Assembly (NCBI GenBank): GCA_030636465.1
Contig: DAOVWW010000091.1
Span: 1 to 6,416 of the forward strand
From: Gammaproteobacteria bacterium
Lineage (GTDB): Bacteria > Pseudomonadota > Gammaproteobacteria > BMS3Bbin11
Direction of reading: 5' to 3'
Length of the DNA stretch: 6,416 nt
Part shown: one piece after another, positions 1 through 5,828 of the stretch
How the letters are laid out: each line of letters begins with the position of its first letter
Position numbering within the stretch: position 1 is the stretch's first letter
Notes under the pieces: generated by a model
Databases searched by the model: none
Seen by the model: only the letters and a program-made list of their open reading frames with translations
What the model was told of the DNA's origin: nothing
Translations under genes and position numbers: made by a program

Positions 1-490
1 CTTCAAAGCGGTGTCCGGTAATCTCCAGATTGTCGTTGACTGTAAGCGGATCAGAAAAATGTTCGCCACCATCCAATGAGCGACTGAATCGTACATGCCC
101 GGTATACTTTTTCTGCAGCGGCATGGTCCAGGAGATAAAGACTCTTCCTTCTCCATCGATAACAATCTTGGGGCGATTCTCACCGCGTGCGGATATGGCC
201 TCAGGTATTCGGTTGACAACTACAGGAGGGCTGAAACTCTTCGCTTGATCATCCGAATGATTGACATAGACGTGACCGGCAAATGCCCAAGCGACCCGCA
301 GTCGTCCATTTTTATCAAAAGCGGCACTGGGCGCTAAACCGCATTTAAGCGTTGGCGGTTTGGCTGGATCTGCGCAGGCCTTAGCCGGTGGCTGTCCACC
401 GTGATCCATTTGCATAGCCGATGCAGTGAACGAACTGCTGGCAAGGAGAATGAGCAGTGCGAAAATGGGATTTGAGAGGTATTTGTGCAT
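1..490 (-). CDS. Exported Asp-box (BNR/sialidase-like) protein, N-terminal part (3' end outside window)
   Basis: The reading frame is open from an ATG at 490 to the window edge, giving 163 codons with the C-terminus missing. Residues 1-25 form a signal peptide (hydrophobic FALLILLASSSF, then an ASA cleavage site), so the product is exported. The mature protein starts with a short Met/His stretch, MQMDHGG (26-32), followed by two cysteines (39 and 50). Two Asp-box repeats are visible: a degenerate one at 79-86 (SDDQAKSF) and a canonical one at 138-145 (SLDGGEHF, the S-x-D-x-G-x-x-F pattern). Each is followed by a P-x-x-V-N-like strand. Asp boxes are typical of beta-propeller sialidases and of many unrelated BNR proteins, so this does not establish sialidase activity. 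An in-frame ATG at 505 would add MITIK; neither start has a convincing Shine-Dalgarno sequence. The gene follows the TonB receptor closely on the same strand and is probably cotranscribed with it (inference). Confidence 0.8.
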   Translation of the reverse strand, partial: MHKYLSNPIFALLILLASSSFTASAMQMDHGGQPPAKACADPAKPPTLKCGLAPSAAFDKNGRLRVAWAFAGHVYVNHSDDQAKSFSPPVVVNRIPEAISARGENRPKIVIDGEGRVFISWTMPLQKKYTGHVRFSRSLDGGEHFSDPLTVNDNLEITGHRFE

Positions 491-516
491 TTTTATCGTA
501 ATCATAAATAATCGTT

Positions 517-544
517 AAAAATGGGTCAGGTTTAAGCCTGACCC
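517..544 (-). terminator. Hairpin with U-tract after the receptor gene (terminator or attenuator)
   Basis: Positions 523-530 (gggtcagg) and 537-544 (cctgaccc) form a perfect 8-bp GC-rich stem with a 6-base loop. Read on the minus strand, the stem is followed by ATTTTT (517-522). That is the layout of an intrinsic terminator, 9 bases past the receptor stop codon. The next gene starts only 27 to 12 bases beyond the stem, depending on its start codon, which leaves little room for a separate promoter. Partial termination between two genes of one operon is therefore plausible. The structure is seen; its activity is inferred. Confidence 0.65.
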
Positions 545-553
545 CGGTATCAC

Positions 554-2674
554 TTATTTGAACTTATAGCTGAAACCCGCATAAACAGCTCGGGGCATAC
601 CTGGCGCATATTCAAACTTTTCAGGGCCATATCTGGCAGGCGTATATTTCGCTGCTGTCGCATATCGTTCATCCGTAACATTCATCAGGCGTCCATATAG
701 TTCCAGCCCATTTTTTAAGAGATAGTTGGCGCGGAAATTCAACAGATCATAACCATCATATTTGTGAGTATTGGCCTGGTCCATCCAGTATTCACCCAGG
801 TGGGCCCATTCCAGCTCAAATCGCCCACCGTTAAGGTAGGCCGGGCGATAGTTGAGACGTGTATTGGCCATATCTTTCGGGGCAAACTCGATGTCATTAC
901 CGCTGAAGTCTGTTCCATTGGTGAACCATTCTTCATAAGTCTGTTTGGTATAGGAATAACTCACCGCCAGGCCCCAGTCTTTTGCAAGTTCAGCATCTGC
1001 ACCAAGCTCAATGCCCTGGTGAAGTGTTTTGCCAGCATTAACTGTGTAGCGATCACCTGTAGTCGGGTCTTCATACGTTACCAGGTCATCCTTCTTGGGC
1101 ATGTAATAAACAGATGCCTCGTAATTGAAGCCTTTACCAGCCTTGCCACGAATACCTATTTCATAGCTATCAGCTTTAACCGGTTTAAGGTCAAGGGTCT
1201 GTTCTGCGTCATTACTGCCAGGGCGGAATAGCTGTCCCTCAGAAGGCGCACGAAAGGCATGGCGGTAAGAGGCGAAGCCGTTTAACATATTTGAAAACTG
1301 GTAGGTGGCTCCCAGCTTTGGACTCAGGTGAGAGAAGTCCACAGTGGTGTCCGATGCATGATCATAGTCTTTGCCACCGACGTTAATCACACCATCCGTC
1401 ATATTGTTAGCGTAGTCATATTCCATAAGGTCATAACGCAACCCGGCATTGAGACGTAACTGTTCAGTAGGTGATGTCTCAAAGTGCACATAAGGCGAGA
1501 TGGCCAGATACTCTACATCATAGTCATAAGTCATCCCTTCTATGGTATAGGACGTGTAGATAAGGCCTTCCTTAACGGCATTTATTCTATTCTCCAGACG
1601 GCTTCCGGGTGTGTAATCCAGATCCGCACCTACCACTAGCCGTGTGCGATTCGGTGCAAAATCCTTGCGGTATTTCATCAGCATGCCTGCAGACTTGCTT
1701 GATGTTTCCGTAATGCCGGGATCATAGCTCAGCGACCAGTTGGCAAGATACTCCATATCATTTTTTCTGGCATAGGGCGTTACGGTAAAAAGGGAGTCGC
1801 TGCTCTCCTGTTCATATTCTGTTGAAAGCCGTACTGCATCGACTTCGCGATATGAAATCGGAGTATAGTTTTTTGTTGGATCATTTTCGAAATCATCCTT
1901 TAGCAGGCGAGAAGAACCTGCCGTTTCCTGATCGATATCGGACATCGCCAGCACTGTTTTTAACGTGCCTCCATTGATGAAAGAATTATCCATACGCACG
2001 GTCGCACTCTGGCGGTCATAAGCAGTCTTATCGCGCCAGCCATCTGTATGGGTCAGGTTCAGGTCACCGCGAACACCATTATCATTCCATGAGTTGCCAC
2101 CGGTTAGCAGCATGCGGTACCAGCCATACTCACCTACTTCAAGATTTAACTCAGCCTCTGCTTCAAGTGGCGCTGGTCGGGTCAGGACATTGATCACACC
2201 ACCAATGGCATCACTGCCATAAAGCGCTGTACCCGGCCCCTTGGTGACTTCCACACCGCCAGATTGCGGAACATTTATCTCATACAGGGCATTGTGATTA
2301 AAGAAACCGGTTGAACGGGTCGGGATACCGTCTTCGAGATAGAGATAAACGGCTTTAGTTGTGATGGGTTGACGAATGGCAGTCATATGCCCTTCGCCAC
2401 CGGTAACATTTACGTGTACACCGGGGATTCGATTCATCAACTCCGATGGATGTGCAGGCCGAACTTCCTCAATGGTTTTCTGGTCAATGACAACGGTTGT
2501 TTCCGAGGTTTCAGCCCTGAGCTGTTCTTCCCTGGTTCCGGTAACTGTCATTTCACCGAGTGAAAGGGTTTCTTCAGCTGCGAATGATATCCCCTGCCAT
2601 GATGAAAATGTTCCTATGATGGCAATAGATAGTAACGATCTGGAAAAGGTTTTGTTATGAATTCTTTTTGACAT
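554..2674 (-). CDS. TonB-dependent outer-membrane receptor, substrate unknown
   Basis: At 706 residues this is a normal length for a TonB-dependent transporter, which imports a ligand across the outer membrane using energy from TonB-ExbB-ExbD. Residues 1-33 look like a signal peptide ending in SFAA. A TonB-box-like segment (EMTVTGT) lies at 41-47. The plug domain spans about 50-166 and includes the hallmark EVTKGPGTALYGSDAIGGVINVLTR region (142-166). The remainder is beta-barrel with many alternating aromatic strands, a late NVTDERYA motif typical of the family, and a C-terminus ending SYKFK. The plug (LYLEDGIPTRSTGF, INVPQSGGVEV) resembles FecA/CirA-type siderophore and metal-chelate receptors. 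The methionine/cysteine motifs expected of OprC/NosA copper receptors are not evident. Vitamin, heme or metal-chelate ligands all remain possible. The start at 2674 is supported by AGAGG at 2681-2685, six bases upstream. The BNR gene lies just downstream. Confidence 0.93.
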   Translation of the reverse strand: MSKRIHNKTFSRSLLSIAIIGTFSSWQGISFAAEETLSLGEMTVTGTREEQLRAETSETTVVIDQKTIEEVRPAHPSELMNRIPGVHVNVTGGEGHMTAIRQPITTKAVYLYLEDGIPTRSTGFFNHNALYEINVPQSGGVEVTKGPGTALYGSDAIGGVINVLTRPAPLEAEAELNLEVGEYGWYRMLLTGGNSWNDNGVRGDLNLTHTDGWRDKTAYDRQSATVRMDNSFINGGTLKTVLAMSDIDQETAGSSRLLKDDFENDPTKNYTPISYREVDAVRLSTEYEQESSDSLFTVTPYARKNDMEYLANWSLSYDPGITETSSKSAGMLMKYRKDFAPNRTRLVVGADLDYTPGSRLENRINAVKEGLIYTSYTIEGMTYDYDVEYLAISPYVHFETSPTEQLRLNAGLRYDLMEYDYANNMTDGVINVGGKDYDHASDTTVDFSHLSPKLGATYQFSNMLNGFASYRHAFRAPSEGQLFRPGSNDAEQTLDLKPVKADSYEIGIRGKAGKGFNYEASVYYMPKKDDLVTYEDPTTGDRYTVNAGKTLHQGIELGADAELAKDWGLAVSYSYTKQTYEEWFTNGTDFSGNDIEFAPKDMANTRLNYRPAYLNGGRFELEWAHLGEYWMDQANTHKYDGYDLLNFRANYLLKNGLELYGRLMNVTDERYATAAKYTPARYGPEKFEYAPGMPRAVYAGFSYKFK

Positions 2675-2683
2675 GGGTATCCT

Positions 2684-2716
2684 CTAATCATGGTTTTGTG
2701 TCTCAGATCTGATTAG
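2684..2716 (-). promoter_or_regulatory. Inverted repeat next to the receptor ribosome binding site
   Basis: CTAATCA at 2684-2690 and TGATTAG at 2710-2716 are perfect 7-base inverted copies separated by 19 bases. In the receptor mRNA, the downstream arm overlaps the first bases of the AGAGG ribosome binding site, so the hairpin could reduce ribosome access. The loop contains a perfect 10-base palindrome, TCAGATCTGA (2703-2712). The stem is AT-rich and weak, and a regulatory role is only inferred. Confidence 0.3.
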
Positions 2717-2797
2717 GTTTGCAGATATCATGCCAACAATTAAGCTATTGATATAATTGAAGTATATTCTGTTGTTAAATAAAAACCCGAGTTATTT

Positions 2798-2843
2798 CAC
2801 ACAACTTTGTGTGCCATGGCACATGATCATTTATATGTGCCAT
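2798..2843. repeat. Cluster of nested palindromes (TGTGCCA/TGGCACA) after the cytochrome gene
   Basis: Three overlapping inverted repeats occupy 46 bases. CACACAA-CT-TTGTGTG lies at 2798-2813. A perfect 14-base palindrome, TGTGCCATGGCACA, lies at 2810-2823. ATGGCACAT (2816-2824) pairs perfectly with ATGTGCCAT (2835-2843) across a 10-base spacer. The cluster starts 13 bases past the cytochrome stop codon. As RNA on the minus strand it can fold into two adjacent hairpins, which could stabilise or end the cytochrome message, although the next T-run (2781-2785) is 12 bases further on. As DNA it could be a protein-binding site for receptor control. The repeats are certain; the role is not. Confidence 0.6.
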
Positions 2844-2856
2844 TACCGAGTATCTG

Positions 2857-3423
2857 TCAGTTAATAGTCTGGGTCACGGTAAACGCACCCCTGATATCGC
2901 CTTTATTGAATCCTGTAGCTTTATCATCAGGGTAGAGGCTGTTTATTTTGGCTGAAACGGGCTCCTTTATATTTTCACCGTGGCACGCGAGGCAGACGTC
3001 ACCCGTGGGTATGGCTTTCATGTAGCGGAAGACTTTTTTGCCATCAACGCTACTAAGCTCAGAATACTCCAGGGTTTTAACGGCTTCACCTTTTTCTTTA
3101 CGTTGCTGGAACTGTTCAAGTACTGCTTTTTCCCAGGCATCGGGCTGATTTGTTTCATTGCGAAACTTCAGTGAAGTGCGCGCAACTTTCATACCTTTAT
3201 CTGTAGATACTTTTTTGGCAATGTTGGGCGCATCGATATTGCATACCGTGATGGAATCAACGGGACCATTGGCCTTCATCGATGCTTGCAGGGTGGCTTT
3301 CAGTTCTCCACCCAATGCCTTGACTGCAGCACGGCTATTTTGTGTAAGCTGTTCAGGCTCTACTGCCAATGCATGGTTGAAGGGTATAAGGGCAGCGATG
3401 AATAATAGGGATAGTTTTTTCAT
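2857..3423 (-). CDS. Exported monoheme c-type cytochrome, DUF3365/Tll0287-like
   Basis: The product has 188 residues, with a signal peptide (about 1-20, cleaved after HALA) that sends it to the periplasm. One covalent heme c site, CLACH, lies at 144-148. The segment TVCNIDAPNIA (60-69) contains Cys61, matching the conserved cysteine of the DUF3365 family. In the structurally studied cyanobacterial member Tll0287, a cysteine and a histidine ligate the heme iron; by analogy Cys61 and a histidine would do so here (inference). Other family-like stretches are TSLKFRNETNQPD (83-95) and LYPDDKATGFNKGDIRGAF (163-181). Here the domain stands alone; elsewhere it is also found at the N-terminus of membrane-bound signalling proteins, where redox or ligand sensing has been suggested. 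An electron-transfer role is equally possible. AGAGAG (3429-3434) upstream supports the start. The gene lies between mltA and the receptor with its own gap on each side, so it may be a single transcription unit. Confidence 0.9.
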   Translation of the reverse strand: MKKLSLLFIAALIPFNHALAVEPEQLTQNSRAAVKALGGELKATLQASMKANGPVDSITVCNIDAPNIAKKVSTDKGMKVARTSLKFRNETNQPDAWEKAVLEQFQQRKEKGEAVKTLEYSELSSVDGKKVFRYMKAIPTGDVCLACHGENIKEPVSAKINSLYPDDKATGFNKGDIRGAFTVTQTIN

Positions 3424-3453
3424 GAGAACTCTCTATGTGAATTATTTTTTATT

Positions 3454-3478
3454 ATTATCCTGTGTTGCTTAGGATAAT
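3454..3478. promoter_or_regulatory. Palindromic candidate operator upstream of the cytochrome gene
   Basis: ATTATCCT (3454-3461) and AGGATAAT (3471-3478) are perfect 8-base inverted copies separated by 9 bases. They lie about 30-55 bases upstream of the cytochrome start codon. On the minus strand the proximal arm contains GATAAT (3454-3459), a five-of-six match to a sigma-70 -10 box, although the -35 is poor. A regulator bound to this palindrome would then cover the promoter. The hairpin is not followed by a T-run on either strand, so it is unlikely to be the mltA terminator. I do not recognise it as a known operator. Confidence 0.35.
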
Positions 3479-3531
3479 TTAAGTAACAAGGTCACATAAG
3501 GGGGTAAAAAAAGTATTACCTAAATATGTCG

Positions 3532-4671
3532 TCAGGGTAACGGTGCCGTTTCATTCAGTTGCAGGACATATAGTTCTGCGGGCTGTTTCATTTCACCGGC
3601 TAGTTTTTCAGCCATTTCACCATTACCCCAGAACATGTCGGCACGTGCAAAGCCTTTTATCGCACCTCCCGTATCCTGGGCAAAAGTCAGGCGTTGTAAA
3701 GTGTGTTCCGTTTCATGCGGGTAGCTGGTATCCAGCCAGACCGGGCTGCCCAGTGGAATATTGCCGGGATCAACGGCGATACTGCGCGAGGGGGTTAGTG
3801 GCACATTCAGCGAGCCACGTGGGTTTTCATACGCATTTTTACGAATGCTGAAAAAGATATAACTGCGATTTTCCTCCAGCAGTGCGCGGGCCTGCTGTGG
3901 ATTGTCCTGCAGCCACTGTTGAATAGTGAACAGGCTGATGTCTTCACGGGGTATTTGTTCGCGCTCAATCAGGATTTTTCCAATTGATGTATAGGGCAGG
4001 CCATTCTGATCAGCATAACCCACCGCCATCATGTCGCCATTGTCGAGTTGGACACGACCGGAGCCCTGTATATGGAGAAAAAAGACATCCACCGGGTTAT
4101 TTATCCACACCAGCTCATTACCCCAAAGAGGGGAGTCTTTACTGTCGATAGTTGTACGATCATGATAGGCGACTATCTTCCTGCCTTTCACACGACCACG
4201 AAGTTTCATTTTTGATAACTCAGGATAGTGACCTGCCAGGTCTATACGCAACAGATCATCGGGTACTGCGTAGAGTGGGTACTGATAATCATCACGACGG
4301 GAAAGACTGCCATGGAGCAAGGGTTCGTAATATCCGGTGACAAGGCCGTTACCGGGGCTACCATCTTTTTTATGCGAGGGAATGATGCGATGAGGTGTAA
4401 ACCTGCTCTCGAAAAAACGCTGAGCAGTTTCATCATTGACCTGGCCTAGTGCTTCAGCATCAAGGCAGAGCTTTTCCCATTGTGATTTCTTTTTAGGTAA
4501 TACCTTGCATTGCTGCAGCAGGGCGGGCCAGGCTTCAGCATGATGATCATTATTCCAGCCGGGTAGGTCATCCCAGCTTATCGCTTTGCCGATTCCGGGT
4601 TCAGATTGCGGAGGCGCACAGCTGGCAAGGAAGATGGCTAAGGGTATAAGGAAGTAAAGTTTTAAGTTCAA
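3532..4671 (-). CDS. mltA: Membrane-bound lytic murein transglycosylase A (MltA)
   Basis: MltA cleaves the MurNAc-GlcNAc glycosidic bond of peptidoglycan to give 1,6-anhydro-muropeptides, acting from the inner face of the outer membrane. The 379-residue length fits the family. Residues 1-18 form a lipoprotein signal with lipobox LASC (Cys18); Ala follows the cysteine, not the inner-membrane-retention Asp. The MltA domain includes TGYYEP (112-117) and FFLHIQGSGRVQL (197-209). The C-terminal 3D domain has its three aspartates in AVDPGNIPLG (Asp301), AQDTGGAIKG (Asp333) and RADMFWG (Asp345). By comparison with E. coli MltA, Asp333 is the likely catalytic acid (inference). The start codon is TTG at 4671-4669, supported by GAGG at 4677-4680 five bases upstream and by the lipoprotein signal beginning there; the nearby upstream ATGs are out of frame. 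It follows the peptide-importer ATPase genes, separated by a dispersed repeat. No clear promoter was seen. Confidence 0.96.
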   Translation of the reverse strand: MNLKLYFLIPLAIFLASCAPPQSEPGIGKAISWDDLPGWNNDHHAEAWPALLQQCKVLPKKKSQWEKLCLDAEALGQVNDETAQRFFESRFTPHRIIPSHKKDGSPGNGLVTGYYEPLLHGSLSRRDDYQYPLYAVPDDLLRIDLAGHYPELSKMKLRGRVKGRKIVAYHDRTTIDSKDSPLWGNELVWINNPVDVFFLHIQGSGRVQLDNGDMMAVGYADQNGLPYTSIGKILIEREQIPREDISLFTIQQWLQDNPQQARALLEENRSYIFFSIRKNAYENPRGSLNVPLTPSRSIAVDPGNIPLGSPVWLDTSYPHETEHTLQRLTFAQDTGGAIKGFARADMFWGNGEMAEKLAGEMKQPAELYVLQLNETAPLP

Positions 4672-4698
4672 GGGAGCCTCATTTCATTTAACTTTTCT

Positions 4699-4782
4699 GT
4701 CATTGCGAGCGTAGCGCGGCAATCTCGTTGTTAAGAGTCAATAACGGATAGATTGCTTCGTCGCTATGCTCCTCGCAAAGAC
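4699..4782. repeat. MITE/REP-like dispersed inverted repeat
   Basis: Imperfect inverted arms at 4699-4725 (starting GTCATTGCGA and ending GCAATCT) and 4750-4782 (starting AGATTGC and ending CGCAAAGAC) flank a 24-base centre. Read on the same strand the arms agree, apart from a GGA insertion and small changes near the middle. The 'CATTGCGAGCGTAGCG...GCAATCT' pattern is, from general knowledge, a short non-coding palindromic repeat scattered through many proteobacterial genomes. No transposase is encoded. It fills most of the 137-base gap between the ATPase gene and mltA and would form a long RNA hairpin if transcribed. Spurious translation across it gives the familiar CEEHSDEAI-type peptide, which should not be called as a gene. 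Confidence 0.8.
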
Positions 4783-4808
4783 GGAATTTTAGTCGCGTCT
4801 TTAAACTT

Positions 4809-5828
4809 TTACGTTTCATTAATTGAAAAATGACAGGCCACCCAGTGTTCCGGTGCTTTTTCTTCTCTGACAGGTTCTTCAGCAGCACATCGTTCCTGTG
4901 CCTGTGGGCAACGTGTACGAAAGGTGCAGCCACTTGGCGGATTCATCGGTGAGGGCAGATCACCTTTAAGCGGTGCTCCCTGTTTGGCGCGTTCGATGAC
5001 TGGATCTGGTATGGGTATAGACTGCATCAGTGCGCGGGTATAAGGATGACGTGGATGCCGGTAAAGATTATCCCGTGAGGCCATCTCGACTACCTTGCCC
5101 ATGTACATCACCATGACCCGGTGCGAGATGTGTTTCACTACGCTGAGATCATGAGCAATGAAGATCATCGACAGACCCATTTCCTTTTGCAGCGCCATTA
5201 ACAGATTGATGATTTGTGCCTGGATGGATACATCGAGTGCGCTGACTGGTTCATCACAGATGAGTAGTTTCGGTTTAATAATCAGCGCACGTGCTATACC
5301 TATGCGTTGGGCCTGACCACCCGAGAACTCGTGCGGGTAGCGATTAATCTGGTTGGGTAACAGGCCAACCCTTTGCATTATCTGCCGGACTTGCTGCTTA
5401 CGCTCTTTGGCAGACAGTTCAGGGTGGAATACCTGTAGCGGTTCAGCAATGATTTCACTGACCGTCATACGTGGGTCCAGCGAGGCCAGCGGATCCTGAA
5501 AAATGATCTGCATATCTCGGCGTTTACTGCGAAAGGACTTTTTATCGAGGCCGGTCAGTTCTTCACCAAGCAGTTTCACACTCCCAGAGGTGACGTGCTC
5601 CAGTCCAAGGATGCCGCGCACCAGGGTGGATTTTCCGCAACCTGATTCACCGACTACACCGAGCGTTTCTCCTTGATGCAAGGTGAAACTGATATCATCG
5701 ACAGCCTTTAGTGTTTGCTTGCGGGGTTTCCAGAAACCCTCTCCAGGAATTTCAAACCACACCCTTTGTCCTTTGACCTCAAGTAATGGAGTGCTCAAAT
5801 TACTTTTACTCATTACATGGCCACTCAT
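4809..5828 (-). CDS. Oligopeptide/dipeptide ABC importer ATPase, OppF/DppF type
   Basis: This is the second cytoplasmic ATPase of a peptide importer; it hydrolyses ATP together with its OppD/DppD partner to drive uptake through two membrane permeases. All ABC motifs are present in its 339 residues: Walker A GESGCGKST (60-68), Q-loop Gln111 in FQDPLASLDPR, signature FSGGQAQR (168-175), Walker B LLICDEP (188-194) with Glu193, D-loop SALD, and H-loop His226. The C-terminal oligo_HPY domain starts at HPYTRAL (261-267) and has cysteines 301, 307, 314 and 332 (C-x5-C-x6-C-x17-C). This pattern binds a 4Fe-4S cluster in structurally studied DppD/OppD relatives. The ATG at 5828 shares its A with the stop codon of the preceding gene, which suggests translational coupling. 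A second in-frame ATG at 5813 (MSKSNLS) is also plausible. Opp, Dpp, App and Sap importers cannot be told apart without the binding protein. Confidence 0.95.
   Translation of the reverse strand: MSGHVMSKSNLSTPLLEVKGQRVWFEIPGEGFWKPRKQTLKAVDDISFTLHQGETLGVVGESGCGKSTLVRGILGLEHVTSGSVKLLGEELTGLDKKSFRSKRRDMQIIFQDPLASLDPRMTVSEIIAEPLQVFHPELSAKERKQQVRQIMQRVGLLPNQINRYPHEFSGGQAQRIGIARALIIKPKLLICDEPVSALDVSIQAQIINLLMALQKEMGLSMIFIAHDLSVVKHISHRVMVMYMGKVVEMASRDNLYRHPRHPYTRALMQSIPIPDPVIERAKQGAPLKGDLPSPMNPPSGCTFRTRCPQAQERCAAEEPVREEKAPEHWVACHFSINET

Larger units (their letters stand above)
2675..2856 (-). promoter_or_regulatory. Leader and presumed promoter region of the receptor gene
   Basis: This 182-base AT-rich gap separates the cytochrome stop codon from the receptor start and presumably holds the receptor promoter. 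A TATACT hexamer on the minus strand (2761-2766) matches five of six bases of a sigma-70 -10 box, but no recognisable -35 lies 16-18 bases upstream. If it is used, an activator may be needed. No canonical Fur box and no cobalamin riboswitch core was recognised. The receptor ribosome binding site is AGAGG at 2681-2685. Palindromes within this gap are listed separately. Confidence 0.4.

Noticed and set aside
30..337. Plus-strand open frames over the left end
   Set aside because: They lie antisense to the BNR gene, which has a signal peptide and Asp boxes; the plus-strand translations show no domain or signal.
764..1231. 155-codon plus-strand frame antisense to the receptor
   Set aside because: It overlaps the conserved beta-barrel coding sequence and has no recognisable motif.
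2748..2761. FNR-like site TTGATATAATTGAA
   Set aside because: It matches eight of ten consensus bases, but such AT-rich matches are common by chance and it overlaps the only -10 candidate at an unusual position for an activator.
2675..2856. Cobalamin riboswitch or Fur box ahead of the receptor
   Set aside because: I looked for both because TonB receptors often have them; no B12-box-like core or convincing GATAAT-type 19-mer was found.
3490..3531. Intrinsic terminator after mltA (T-run on the minus strand)
   Set aside because: The T-run lies between weak GGTAA/TTACC arms, in the loop and not after a stem, so it lacks terminator geometry.
4733..4741. TTGACT (minus strand) as a -35 box for mltA
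   Set aside because: No -10-like hexamer follows at 16-18 bases, and it lies in the centre of the dispersed repeat.
4700..4933. 77-codon minus-strand frame ending in the repeat
   Set aside because: It lies out of frame within the OppF-type gene and runs into the repeat, giving the CEEHSDEAI peptide typical of false calls.
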